From: Nitrososphaeraceae archaeon
GTDB lineage: Archaea > Thermoproteota > Nitrososphaeria > Nitrososphaerales > Nitrososphaeraceae
Direction: 5' to 3'
Length of the DNA: 28,248 nucleotides
NCBI GenBank assembly: GCA_025449515.1
Contig: JANWJI010000045.1
Span: forward strand, 1 to 28,248
In this document: positions 7,614-15,776 of the stretch, piece by piece
Layout: every line of letters begins with the position of its first letter
Numbering within the stretch: position 1 is the stretch's first letter
The notes under the pieces: generated by a model
The model's input: only the letters and a program-made list of their open reading frames with translations
Told to the model about the DNA's origin: nothing
The model's database searches: none
Position numbers and translations under genes: made by a program

Positions 7614-8136
7614 GTTGATCGCTAGCCCCAGATTTGTTTTCTGATAAACATTTTACGGTTTTGCTCTTTCGAGTTCGATATTGTATAAGAGACGGATAAT
7701 GAAGGTTTAACAATTTGCTACTGGTGTACTTGAAGAATGAAGATATTACTAGAATTAAGAGAGATATATATCAAAATTAGATGTGAGATGAATCTAGAAG
7801 CTAAATATCTAAAGGTATGGGATCAGTTCGAGTACTACACAGCAGTTTGAATAAGATATTAGCATGGTTTAACTATTGGAATATCCGGATAGATTAGGCA
7901 AAGATAAGATTTAAAGAAAGGGAGGCGATTCGAAGGCAGTTATCAATAAAAAAATCTAGATAATTAAATCCGTGATGCTCATATAAATATACTTGATACT
8001 GAGCATTAGTTCTTATTAACATAACTATTGACTTTTTCTATTTCTATTAGTGTTGTATTATGAAATCTGTTAGGGTGAGAATTTGACTACGTGTATGTGT
8101 ATGCTGCAAAATAGCACTTATTTCAGTATTTCGGCT
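7614..8136. other. Intergenic region with one inverted repeat
   Basis: About 520 AT-rich bases without a convincing gene. ATGCTCA (7975-7981) and TGAGCAT (8000-8006) form a perfect 7-bp inverted repeat around an 18-base AT-rich loop that includes a TATA-like TATAAATA. A 37-codon reading frame at 7737-7850 on the plus strand has no ribosome-binding site and is not supported. Confidence 0.4.
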
Positions 8137-8322
8137 ATGAGTAGGAAAGATCTGTTAGATATCTGTCTAATACTAAAGTGTGTTCAGAGTAGAGGTTTTT
8201 GTCTATTGGTTCAAGAACTACAACAAAGGTTCGTTATTTCATCGCAATCAGATTCTCTAAATAGTCTGTGGAAAGCATATCTTCTAGTATCGGTGGTACA
8301 ACTGTTTCAGACTGACCCATAA
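8137..8322 (+). CDS. Hypothetical small protein, weakly supported
   Basis: A 61-codon frame beginning MSRKDLLDICLILK..., rich in Leu, Ser and Gln, with no recognisable domain. In-frame TTG 8083 and ATGs at 8095 and 8101 would extend it to at most 79 residues. There is no Shine-Dalgarno sequence and no clear TATA box at the right distance. The opposite strand is also open in two short stretches, so the frame may be chance. It is listed because it fills a gap between real genes. Confidence 0.22.
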   Translation: MSRKDLLDICLILKCVQSRGFCLLVQELQQRFVISSQSDSLNSLWKAYLLVSVVQLFQTDP

Positions 8323-8389
8323 ATTTAGATAATTTCCTTTCAGGAACATATAAATGCAAATAGTAACGTTAGGATATTGATTTAGTTCA

Positions 8390-8968
8390 TTGTATGACAG
8401 GTTTATTGATGGGAATCTTATTATTCTTTACGCTCTGTCTAAATCTTCCTCAACTCAAGAAGGATTGCCCGAATACATACTCAATAGAGTAAGATTATGT
8501 CTCGATATACATGGGATTATAATACGATCAAAACCAGACAAAAATAACACCGTCGTCTATACCGTGACGGATTTGAAATCTATTGGATATGTCAAACAGG
8601 GGCTAATGAAGCGGGGAATTGGGGAAGACAAGATGGTATTCGATACCACTTCGAAGAATGTACGACAAACGTGTGATAGCGTTATCAGATTTGTTAAGGA
8701 CAGGGTTAATCCTCCGAAGATTTATTTTGTCGGATCTGCCTGGCAAAGAAAGTCTTTTGAATCAACTGTTTCAATAAAGCTTAAGGAATATGCGGTACAA
8801 TTCGAAGGCGCCCTAGATAGTAGACCGGTTGCAGAAATTGATAGCGAAAATGCTGCGGATAGCCCGAAGAGGGGGATTCAATTTTACAAGAAGCAGGCAA
8901 AAGACAAAGCAGCAAATTTACTTCTAAACTTACTATTCCAGAATAAAAGAGAAGTTTCAAAGCGTTAA
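8390..8968 (+). CDS. DUF218 (YdcF/SanA-like) domain protein
   Basis: The protein has 192 residues. The pattern of a DUF218 alpha/beta domain is visible: TVVYTVTDLKSIGYVKQGLMKRG (in parts), then a short strand and the SKNVRQT motif (88-94) corresponding to the family's SRNTxEN signature, then a strand KIYFVGSAWQRKSFES like the family's VTSxxHxxRA. DUF218 proteins of bacteria (YdcF, SanA, ElyC) bind nucleotide-like ligands or act in envelope metabolism; the archaeal role is unknown. There is no signal peptide, and the C-terminal 40 residues are Lys-rich. The start is TTG 8390, about 35 bases after a TATA-like ACATATAAAT (8347-8356). tRNA-Gly follows 38 bases downstream on the same strand. Confidence 0.62.
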   Translation: MYDRFIDGNLIILYALSKSSSTQEGLPEYILNRVRLCLDIHGIIIRSKPDKNNTVVYTVTDLKSIGYVKQGLMKRGIGEDKMVFDTTSKNVRQTCDSVIRFVKDRVNPPKIYFVGSAWQRKSFESTVSIKLKEYAVQFEGALDSRPVAEIDSENAADSPKRGIQFYKKQAKDKAANLLLNLLFQNKREVSKR

Positions 8969-9045
8969 GATTTAATACCCACTTTATTACTGGAGAATAA
9001 TAGAATGCGGTCATCGTCTAGTTTGGTTAGGACACTGGCCTTCCA

Positions 9046-9067
9046 GGTGTTTGATTGACACGAGGTT
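9046..9067 (+). other. tRNA-Gly intron 1, position 37/38
   Basis: A 22-base intron at the canonical anticodon-loop site. The BHB is: exon CTTC (9040-9043) pairs with intron GAGG (9062-9065), including one G-T pair; the 5' bulge is CAG with the cut after CA; the 3' bulge is TTA with the cut after TT; the inner stem is GTGT/ACAC with a 7-base loop. The tRNA endonuclease would cut between bases 2 and 3 of each bulge. Confidence 0.9.
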
Positions 9068-9082
9068 AGCCCGTAACCCGGG

Positions 9083-9113
9083 ACTTTGTATTTACAATAA
9101 TACAAAGCGGGAA
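9083..9113 (+). other. tRNA-Gly intron 2 in the T arm, position 53/54
   Basis: A 31-base insert splits the T stem from the T loop. The BHB is: exon CCCG (9077-9080) pairs with intron CGGG (9108-9111); the 5' bulge is GGA (cut after GG); the 3' bulge is AAT (cut after AA); the inner stem is a perfect 9-bp CTTTGTATT/AATACAAAG with a 6-base loop. Precise removal restores CCGGG-TTCAAAT-CCCGG, a standard T arm. Confidence 0.92.
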
Positions 9114-9128
9114 TTCAAATCCCGGTGG

Positions 9129-9172
9129 CCGCATTTATTCATACGGGTTCATCATTCTAGACCGCATTTATT
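9129..9172. repeat. Direct repeat of the tRNA-Gly 3' end
   Basis: CCGCATTTATT occurs at 9129-9139, covering the last bases of the tRNA and its trailer, and again at 9162-9172. Such a short copy of a tRNA 3' end can be an integration scar, but no integrase gene is near and 11 bases may be chance. The remainder of 9173-9522 holds no gene or RNA that I can support. Confidence 0.5.
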
Positions 9173-9522
9173 GTTAAAAAGTGCGACTATAAAATTGACA
9201 GTTCAAATAATGATTGCAATACCTTAGACATAACAGATTACTATTCTAATAATCTACCAGCCGAAACTAACATGTATTGCAACCTTGCTTTTTTATGATC
9301 CTCATTTTAGCACGTTGCAAACAGCCCTGCATTCAATTTCACTTTTTTAGAAGTGATGGGACACTCAGCAATTATTTATTAATTGTGGGATATCCATAAC
9401 AAGAAATAGCAGACAGAATTTCCGAAAAATCTCGGCCTTCTATATATCGGGAATAAACGTTGATATTGTATATAGGATCAGATAGTTTGTGTGCATAGCA
9501 TAATGGTCGTATGTGAGTACTG

Positions 9523-10071
9523 ATGGAAGTCGCGACGCTGAGAATCGGCCATAGACTAGTTCGTGATGATCGTGTAACTACGCATTCCGCTTTAGTGGCG
9601 AGAGCGTTTGGCTGCAATAAGCTCTACATGTCAGACGTGGATACGTCTATAATTCATACCGTCGAAAAGGTGGCAAATAGCTGGGGGCGGTCAGAATTTC
9701 TAATTGAAATATATGACAATTGGAAGGAGGTAATTAAAACGTGGAAAAAGGATGGCGGAAAGGTAATTCACTTGACTATGTATGGAATTAATGTAGATGA
9801 TATGATCGAGGCCATTAGAGTTGAAGCTAAACTTCTCGTCGTCATTGGCGCGAAAAAGGTACCAAGGGAATTGTTTGATATAGCAGATATGAACATTGCT
9901 GTAGGAAATCAACCACATTCAGAAATCGCTGCCTTGGCGGTATTTTTGGATAGGGTTTTTAATGGAAATGAGCTAAAAAAGCAATTCGGTACAGCAAGCT
10001 ATAAAATTATCCCTAACTTGAGGGGCAAAAATGTGGAATGCCGATCAGGTGACAATCGGTTAAATTTATAG
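9523..10071 (+). CDS. trm56: tRNA (cytidine(56)-2'-O)-methyltransferase
   Basis: aTrm56 is the archaeal SPOUT-class enzyme that methylates the ribose of C56 in the T loop of tRNAs using S-adenosylmethionine. The 182 residues begin with the family hallmark VATLRIGHRLVRDDRVTTHSALVARAFG (seen at residues 3-30, given here as overlapping pieces RIGHRLVRDDRVTTH and ALVARAFG). The C-terminal half has the SPOUT knot elements VVIGAKKVPRELFDIADMN and VGNQPHSEIAALAVFLDR. Length matches the family (about 175-200). ATG 9523 is just upstream of the conserved start of the fold. The gene follows tRNA-Gly, whose own T arm carries an intron next to the target nucleotide. Confidence 0.93.
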   Translation: MEVATLRIGHRLVRDDRVTTHSALVARAFGCNKLYMSDVDTSIIHTVEKVANSWGRSEFLIEIYDNWKEVIKTWKKDGGKVIHLTMYGINVDDMIEAIRVEAKLLVVIGAKKVPRELFDIADMNIAVGNQPHSEIAALAVFLDRVFNGNELKKQFGTASYKIIPNLRGKNVECRSGDNRLNL

Positions 10072-10233
10072 GTATTATTATGCATTCTAGATGATAGTAC
10101 AGGCTTAATGACAGGAATTTAATCGATCCAATAGATAACTAGGGGCATTATGGAGTACTCCGTCAAAATATTCTGATCCTGTAGAGAAAGCCTTTAAGTA
10201 TTGTAATTGATCAACAGGATTGGTACACAGGGG

Positions 10234-12957
10234 ATGGCGGGAATTACTGAGGTTAATAACTCTGAGGAGAATGTGATTCTACGTATAAAAAAGAGAGATG
10301 GAAGAGTGGTCAGTTTCGGGCAATCTAAGATATCGAATGCAATTTACAAGGCCTTGGTTGCAACAGGTAGGGCTGATTATGCAGTGTCTGATAGATTGGC
10401 AGCCGAAGTAGTACGGAAAATGATCCAACATGGATATAGATCTAGCGAAATAACTGCAATTCCAAGCGTGGAAGATGTTCAAGATATGGTGGAATCCATA
10501 CTGATTGAAGAAGGTTTCTCTGAGACAGCTAAGGCATATATATTATACCGACACGAGCGACGAAAGATTCGCGACGAAAAGATGAAGATTCTAAATAAGA
10601 GAGATCTCGATGATGTGGATAAAGCATTCGATGTGAATTCGCTTAGGGTTTTAGCAGCTAGATATCTGTTAAGAGATAACTCCGGCAAAATAATAGAAGG
10701 ACCCAAACAGATGTTCGAACGAGTTGCGATTCTTGTAGCAATTCCAGATATTTTTCATGATTCTATACTCTTCGATTTGAATGGCAATCATGCGCAGAAC
10801 ATCAATGAAGCCGCCCTTTATTATTCCAAGACGGAAGATTTTCATTTAAAGCTAAAAATTGGGGAGTATCTGCTAAACAAATATCACTTTGAATCGCTAA
10901 TTCGAGTTTATATTGATCTCGCAGAACAAGGTCACATGAAGCTCAGCTTTAGACAGTTACTTAGATTAGTTGCTGAAGGGAAATTATCTGCATATGAACA
11001 AAAAATCAGAGAATATTACGATCTAATGATATCCAGAGATTTTCTTCCAAATACTCCTACGTTAATGAATGCAGGAACGAGGTTGGGACAACTATCTGCT
11101 TGCTTTGTTTTGGAGATGCCAGACGATATGTACGGCATTATGAAATCATCCACCGACGCGGCTATGATCTTTAAATCTGGTGGAGGTGTAGGAATCAATT
11201 ATTCAGGTTTACGTCCTGAAGGCGATATCGTTGCATCCACATCGGGAGTCGCATCTGGCCCAACTTCATTCATGAGGATTATCGATACTGTTACTGACGT
11301 TGTAAAACAGGGGGGAAAGAGACGGGGAGCAAATATGGGGATATTGGAAGCTTGGCATCCTGATATTGAAAAGTTTGTGACTGCAAAAACCAAACCAGGT
11401 GTATTCGAGAACTTTAACGTTAGTGTAGGAATGTTGGAAGATTTCTGGAACTCACTAGTGAATAAGAATAATGCCAAATATGCATTGCGGAATCCTCGAA
11501 CTGCTGAGGTTATAAAACAAATAGATCCTCATCAATTGATGGATTTAATTGCTTTTAGCGCATGGAAGAGTGCTGAGCCAGGGGTAATTTTCTTTGATAA
11601 TATAAATAAACATAATCCTTGCATGAAGGCAAAGGGTGGTCCTTTACGAGCGACCAATCCATGTGGTGAACAATCCTTATATCCATACGAATCATGTAAT
11701 CTGGGTTCAATCAATCTCGCAAACTTTGTAAAACGAAAAGCGGACGGAATGTATGAATTTGACTGGCAAAGATATGAGCAAGCTGTTAGATTGTCATCCA
11801 GATTTCTAGACAACATTATTGATACGAATAAATATCCAGTTGAAGAAATTGAGGATAATACTAAACTCACAAGAAGGATTGGTCTTGGAATAATGGGTAT
11901 TGCTGATCTTTTATTCCTACTTGGAATACCATACAATTCAAAAGAGGGTTACGATCATATGAACAAACTGGCAGAAGCTATTTCTTATTACAGCATGGAA
12001 GAGAGTGTAGCTATAGCAAAATCAAGAGGCTCATTCCCACTCTTTAGTGAAACCGACTATGTCAATGGCAAAATACCCATTGCAGGATACTACGACCTGC
12101 CTAAAGAATTACATTCATATGATTGGAACTCGTTAATCATGAAAATTCAAAAACATGGGATAAGGAATTCTTGGACAACAACGATTGCACCTACAGGGAC
12201 ACTGTCCATGATTGCTGATACTTCGAATGGTATAGAACCCATTTTTGCAGTCGTCTTTGAGAAACGTGTGACAGTTGGAAGATTCTTTTATACTAACAGA
12301 ATCTTCCAAAATGTATTGAAACTGAACAGATTATATGATGACGATGTTCTCACCAGGATAGCTAATAACTATGGGTCGGTCAGCGGTCTTGATGACATAC
12401 CAGAGTCGATGCAAAATATCTTTGTAACTGCAATTGATATACATTGGACAGATCACTTGATGGCACAAGCAATATGGCAAAAATGGATTTCCAATGCCAT
12501 CGCAAAGACCATCAATATGCCCGGTGATGTAACCGTCGATGACGTAAAACGTGCGTATCTTTTATCCCATGAATTAGGCCTGAAAGGTGTTACCGTCTAT
12601 CGTGACGGGTCCAGACATGAACAAGTATTGCATATTACAGGAGATAATAGACTTGAGAAGAGAGGCCCCACGAAACCAAGTAAATTCGTGAGAGATTACG
12701 TGGCATCCAACATGATGGTGCCCTATGTTAAAGAACAATTGGAAACTGTGTTTCAAGAATCGGCGATTCAGGAAGCTACCGGCGCAAGCGGAAACTCAGA
12801 AATGGGTCCCAGAATGTCTCATGAAGCGGAGCTAACATCTCATCTGTTTGAAATGCCTGCAGGAGAAACCTGTCCTTGTTGCAATTCAAGGCTAATAATC
12901 ACAGAAGGTTGTAGTATGTGTATTGATTGTGGATTTAGTAACTGCGCATCAGGATAA
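10234..12957 (+). CDS. nrdJ: Adenosylcobalamin-dependent (class II) ribonucleotide reductase
   Basis: This enzyme reduces ribonucleotides to deoxyribonucleotides with a B12-generated thiyl radical and supplies dNTPs for DNA synthesis. An ATP-cone (about residues 10-100; KKRDGRVVSFGQSKI) gives allosteric activity control. The catalytic barrel has the redox cysteines Cys290 (LSACFV) and Cys488 (ESCNLGSIN), the thiyl-radical Cys477 in NPCGEQ (475-480), and the substrate loop FKSGGGVGINYSGLRPEG. The C-terminus carries a Cys-rich CPCC...CSMCIDC segment, which would re-reduce the active site and may bind zinc. It is about 907 residues from ATG 10234; a TTG at 10207 is possible, but a TATA-like TTTAAGTA near 10191-10198 favours 10234. 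It stands alone and converges on pheA. Confidence 0.95.
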   Translation: MAGITEVNNSEENVILRIKKRDGRVVSFGQSKISNAIYKALVATGRADYAVSDRLAAEVVRKMIQHGYRSSEITAIPSVEDVQDMVESILIEEGFSETAKAYILYRHERRKIRDEKMKILNKRDLDDVDKAFDVNSLRVLAARYLLRDNSGKIIEGPKQMFERVAILVAIPDIFHDSILFDLNGNHAQNINEAALYYSKTEDFHLKLKIGEYLLNKYHFESLIRVYIDLAEQGHMKLSFRQLLRLVAEGKLSAYEQKIREYYDLMISRDFLPNTPTLMNAGTRLGQLSACFVLEMPDDMYGIMKSSTDAAMIFKSGGGVGINYSGLRPEGDIVASTSGVASGPTSFMRIIDTVTDVVKQGGKRRGANMGILEAWHPDIEKFVTAKTKPGVFENFNVSVGMLEDFWNSLVNKNNAKYALRNPRTAEVIKQIDPHQLMDLIAFSAWKSAEPGVIFFDNINKHNPCMKAKGGPLRATNPCGEQSLYPYESCNLGSINLANFVKRKADGMYEFDWQRYEQAVRLSSRFLDNIIDTNKYPVEEIEDNTKLTRRIGLGIMGIADLLFLLGIPYNSKEGYDHMNKLAEAISYYSMEESVAIAKSRGSFPLFSETDYVNGKIPIAGYYDLPKELHSYDWNSLIMKIQKHGIRNSWTTTIAPTGTLSMIADTSNGIEPIFAVVFEKRVTVGRFFYTNRIFQNVLKLNRLYDDDVLTRIANNYGSVSGLDDIPESMQNIFVTAIDIHWTDHLMAQAIWQKWISNAIAKTINMPGDVTVDDVKRAYLLSHELGLKGVTVYRDGSRHEQVLHITGDNRLEKRGPTKPSKFVRDYVASNMMVPYVKEQLETVFQESAIQEATGASGNSEMGPRMSHEAELTSHLFEMPAGETCPCCNSRLIITEGCSMCIDCGFSNCASG

Positions 12958-13005
12958 AAAATAAAACTCAAAGCTCCATTGACTGAAACATCTTGGTGCT
13001 GGCTC

Positions 13006-13038
13006 CCGAATTGAAGGCAATCGCAGAATTCAATTCGG
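13006..13038. terminator. Perfect 10-bp hairpin between the convergent nrdJ and pheA genes
   Basis: CCGAATTGAA (13006-13015) and TTCAATTCGG (13029-13038) are exact reverse complements around a 13-base loop, centred in the 87-base gap where nrdJ and pheA run into each other. It reads as a hairpin from both sides and could protect or end both transcripts. Archaeal termination usually relies on T runs, which are weak here, so terminator is a best guess. Confidence 0.45.
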
Positions 13039-13044
13039 CAAAAT

Positions 13045-13866
13045 TCAACAAAATTCTATCTTATACGAACCCAATATCTTGAAAAAGTTGGTTTTCTTTT
13101 CAATCAAGCCTAGTGCCTCGCGTATGGATCCGTTGCTTGAATGACCCTCAATATCCACATAAAAATTGTATTCCCAAGGCATTTCCTTGGTCGGACGGGA
13201 TTCTATTCTTGTAAGGTTGATATTCCTCTTTGCAAATTCATCTAGAATGTTGAATAATGCGCCAGGTAGATGATTTATAGAAAAGATAATAGATGTAGCG
13301 TCATGACCTGTAGGCTGCGTACTGATCTGCTTTTTTGATAATATGAAGAATCTTGTATAATTGCTTTTCTCATCTTCAATGCTATGATCGATGATTTTCA
13401 TATCGTATAATTTGGCTGCCCTTTCACTAGCTATTGCCCCAGCGTCCATAATTCTAGAATCCTTAATTAGCCTCACAGCACCAGCCGTGTCATATGTTGG
13501 GATTGACTCCAACTTCCTTTGTTGGATATACCTTCTACATTGAGCTAATGCTTGAGGATGTGAATATACCGATTTGATAGCTGAATCTGAATTCTGATTA
13601 ATAATAAGACAGTGGGATATGCGCTGGTGTATTTCTCCATATACACCTACATTTGATCTCAAAAGTAAGTCGTACGCTTCATTGACACTTCCTTCTATAG
13701 AATTTTCGATAGGAATTATTGCGAAATCCACTTCACCAGACTCGAGATCCCAAAATATGTCCTGAAACGTTTTCATGGGTATCATCTCTTCGTCAGGAAA
13801 ATACTTCATTGTTACAATTTCGCTATATGCGCCCCTCTCTCCTTGAAACGCAACTTTTTGTTTCAT
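13045..13866 (-). CDS. pheA: Prephenate dehydratase
   Basis: The enzyme converts prephenate to phenylpyruvate in phenylalanine biosynthesis. The 273-residue monofunctional form has the periplasmic-binding-like catalytic domain (about 1-180), with VAFQGERGAYSE at the start, IPIENSIEGSVNEAYDLL in the middle, and the catalytic Thr-Arg-Phe motif as NYTRFFILS. An ACT domain follows (about 190-270), with GALFNILDEFAKRNINLTRIESRP (given in pieces: GALFNILDEFAKRN and LTRIESRP), the site where phenylalanine usually inhibits. There is no chorismate mutase domain. It starts 4 bases after the csl4 stop, so the two are almost certainly co-transcribed. Confidence 0.95.
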   Translation of the reverse strand: MKQKVAFQGERGAYSEIVTMKYFPDEEMIPMKTFQDIFWDLESGEVDFAIIPIENSIEGSVNEAYDLLLRSNVGVYGEIHQRISHCLIINQNSDSAIKSVYSHPQALAQCRRYIQQRKLESIPTYDTAGAVRLIKDSRIMDAGAIASERAAKLYDMKIIDHSIEDEKSNYTRFFILSKKQISTQPTGHDATSIIFSINHLPGALFNILDEFAKRNINLTRIESRPTKEMPWEYNFYVDIEGHSSNGSIREALGLIEKKTNFFKILGSYKIEFC

Positions 13867-13870
13867 GATT

Positions 13871-14482
13871 CTACTTAATGCTTGTTTTGTGAATCAACCG
13901 AAATGCCTCCTTACCATAATCATTGGTCAATTTTCTCTCTTCTTGTGATCCACATTCTATGCATTTTATGCTGTTATTTATTCGAACAGTATCTCCACCA
14001 CAATTAAAACACAATGTGTACAAGACGCCATATTCTCTTTCATCGATTGTGATGTGAATAGTTGAATTGAGAAGGCTAAAAACCCGTCCTCTTACAATGT
14101 CGCCAACCCTGAAAATGACTCTACCCCTACGATCTCCTCGGGACCATCCACTACCACCCGAAGCTATCCTTGTGGACGCAATTGCTGAGAATCCAGCAAG
14201 TGATTTCTTTTCGTTTAAGTAAAGAATCCTTATTGACATCATACTACCAAAGAGCATTTCAACGTAGCCAACCACTGTATCTCCAATCTTGGCTAACATG
14301 GGAGAATTTTTTTGCTTAATTTTTACTACGTGTCTTTTAAGGTCGTATAGTGGTATTCCAACGGTCGCCGCCCTAATATCTCCATCTAGAACATAGGTAT
14401 TCTTTCCACTTTCAAATTCCTCTATCAACGCAACGTGTTCGCCAGGAACGATAACAGCCGTAGATTCATTACCCTTATCCAT
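13871..14482 (-). CDS. csl4: Archaeal exosome RNA-binding subunit Csl4
   Basis: Csl4 forms part of the RNA-binding cap of the archaeal exosome, which degrades and tails RNA from the 3' end with Rrp41/Rrp42. The 203 residues show the N-terminal barrel-like domain (about 8-65; PGEHVALIEEFESGKNTYV, with DGDIRAATVG), an S1 domain (about 66-150; KIGDTVVGYVEMLFGSMMSIRIL in parts, and FRVGDIVRGRVFS), and a C-terminal zinc ribbon with CFNCGG and CIECGS (about 158-182). The S1 region includes a Gly/Arg/Ser-rich loop (SGGSGWSRGDRRGR), longer than I would expect. It shares a transcript with pheA four bases downstream. Confidence 0.93.
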   Translation of the reverse strand: MDKGNESTAVIVPGEHVALIEEFESGKNTYVLDGDIRAATVGIPLYDLKRHVVKIKQKNSPMLAKIGDTVVGYVEMLFGSMMSIRILYLNEKKSLAGFSAIASTRIASGGSGWSRGDRRGRVIFRVGDIVRGRVFSLLNSTIHITIDEREYGVLYTLCFNCGGDTVRINNSIKCIECGSQEERKLTNDYGKEAFRLIHKTSIK

Positions 14483-14666
14483 ATGGAATCTAATTTAATC
14501 GAACATTATAATTGTTACACAATCACCGGCATAACTTAAGGGAATTCCTCCAGTCAAGGTTTGCTGTGTTGAGGCCAATCCAGAAGTTACTCTGAACCCC
14601 TCGGTTCTGAATTTACCATTCATCTCGCATTATGATTCTGGGAACGTTTGATACTGAATAAAATGA

Positions 14667-14822
14667 TCACAGCTGATCCATGCCGAATTTGTGATAACAT
14701 TGGTTGCATTTGAATTTTTCTCTGCCTGCATTACCCGAGACCACCTCTAGCTGACTCTTCGTTCTGCAATTTGGACACTTCCCATATATCGTTCTTCTAG
14801 TCAATTGTACATATCTCGACAT
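14667..14822 (-). CDS. Small zinc-ribbon protein, 51 residues
   Basis: This short reading frame starts MSRYVQLTRRTIYGKCPNC and ends KCNQCYHKFGMDQL. It has two CxxC pairs (Cys16/Cys19 and Cys39/Cys42) separated by 19 residues, the spacing of a compact zinc ribbon, and a basic N-terminus, which together make it a convincing gene despite its size. Its function is unknown; nucleic-acid or protein binding is the usual role of such ribbons. It lies upstream of csl4 on the same strand with a 184-base gap, and is divergent from mptE with only 34 bases between the two start codons, so the promoters must overlap. Confidence 0.75.
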   Translation of the reverse strand: MSRYVQLTRRTIYGKCPNCRTKSQLEVVSGNAGREKFKCNQCYHKFGMDQL

Positions 14823-14856
14823 ATAACCTATTAATAACTTACATGCATTTTTAGAT
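14823..14856. promoter_or_regulatory. Overlapping divergent promoters of the 51-residue zinc-ribbon gene and mptE
   Basis: Only 34 bases separate the two ATGs. They contain TATTAATA (14829-14836), a perfect 8-bp palindrome that could act as a TATA element for mptE. For the minus-strand gene, the TATA would have to overlap the mptE start (ATATCTAAAA on the minus strand, about 14848-14857). Transcripts must be leaderless or nearly so. Confidence 0.45.
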
Positions 14857-15588
14857 ATGAAATTCGTGGACTGGTTTCCGTACTATCAGGATATTAGAAG
14901 ACAGTTTGGATACAGTACTGAGACGGATCAGCAAGCAGCTGATGTATTGTCTAAATTAATTCGAAGAAAGGCGCTTGATATCAAGATATTGCGCAGGAAA
15001 ATTGAGGGAAAACAAATCATTGTCATAGGAGCAGGTAAGAGTCTTGAGAGTAGCACGGCTTTTTTAAAAAAAAATAAGAAATCCGTTAAGATTGTTGCCG
15101 ATGGCGCAGTTCAAGCTTTGATAGAGAGAAAAATCAAACCGGATATTGTAGTTACTGATTTAGATGGTAATCTATCTTTTTTATATGAGGCAGAACGCAT
15201 TGGGGCAATAATGGTGGTACACGCGCACGGTGATAACATCGATAAACTGAAGAAGGTTATACCGAAATTTAAACACGTAATAGGTTCGACTCAAATGATG
15301 CCAGTAAAAAATGTCTATAATTTTGGAGGCTTTACCGATGGTGATCGGTGTGCGTTCTTGGCGGAAGAATTTGGAGCGGGTGAGATCATCTTAGTGGGCA
15401 TGGATTTTGGTAGAGAAATAGGTAGATATTCAAAGGATTTCATAAAAGATCCCAAGTTGAAGATGGAAAAAATGAGAGTTGCAAGGAAGCTGCTTGAGAT
15501 GTTATCGAAGCGATCAAGTTCAAGATTATTTGATACATCAAAACGACCCATCAAGGGGTATGCACCTTATATGGTCGAAGGTCTATAA
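14857..15588 (+). CDS. mptE: 6-hydroxymethyl-7,8-dihydropterin pyrophosphokinase, archaeal MptE type
   Basis: MptE activates 6-hydroxymethyl-dihydropterin with ATP, in the pathway to tetrahydrofolate or tetrahydromethanopterin-type cofactors; it is unrelated to bacterial FolK. The 243 residues show the DUF115 fold: IIVIGAGKSLES (about 54-65), IVADGAVQALIE, the acidic metal site PDIVVTDLDGN (about 95-105), VVHAHGDN, FGGFTDGDRCAFLAEEFGA (about 156-174) and ILVGMDFGREIG. Length matches the family. It starts immediately downstream of a 34-base divergent promoter and appears monocistronic. Thaumarchaeota use tetrahydropterin cofactors, for example in one-carbon metabolism. Confidence 0.93.
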   Translation: MKFVDWFPYYQDIRRQFGYSTETDQQAADVLSKLIRRKALDIKILRRKIEGKQIIVIGAGKSLESSTAFLKKNKKSVKIVADGAVQALIERKIKPDIVVTDLDGNLSFLYEAERIGAIMVVHAHGDNIDKLKKVIPKFKHVIGSTQMMPVKNVYNFGGFTDGDRCAFLAEEFGAGEIILVGMDFGREIGRYSKDFIKDPKLKMEKMRVARKLLEMLSKRSSSRLFDTSKRPIKGYAPYMVEGL

Positions 15589-15776
15589 TGTCCAGACGAC
15601 TGCCAATTGTTCAACAATACCCAACATTGACTTTGAATGAATTGCTCTATATCAATTGAATGAAATCGGTCCTAATTAGAAAAATATAATGTGTGATCAG
15701 CAAATTGTCATCACTTTTAACCACGTGTCCTATGTGAAAACCTATTATACCTTTTTATTTCACAAGTATCTATCAC

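Larger units (their letters stand above)
9007..9133 (+). tRNA. tRNA-Gly(UCC) with two BHB introns
   Basis: The acceptor 5' strand GCGGTCA (9007-9013) pairs with TGGCCGC (9126-9132), and A9133 is the discriminator; CCA is not encoded. The D arm is 9016-9033 and the anticodon UCC is at 9042-9044. Removing 9046-9067 and 9083-9113 leaves a 73-base body with a 7-bp acceptor stem, anticodon stem CTGGC/GCCCG (one T28-C42 mismatch), variable loop TAAC, and T arm CCGGG-TTCAAAT-CCCGG. Both inserts are flanked by bulge-helix-bulge structures, so the gene is intact but discontinuous. A TATA-like TTTAATA (8970-8976) lies about 30 bases upstream. Confidence 0.95.

Noticed and set aside
7737..7850. 37-codon plus-strand frame MKILLELREIYIKIRC...
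   Set aside because: No ribosome-binding site, no TATA box at the right distance and no motif; short AT-rich frames occur by chance.
10207..10233. TTG 10207 as the nrdJ start
   Set aside because: The nine extra residues add no conserved sequence, and the TATA element at about 10191-10198 would put the transcript start downstream of this codon.
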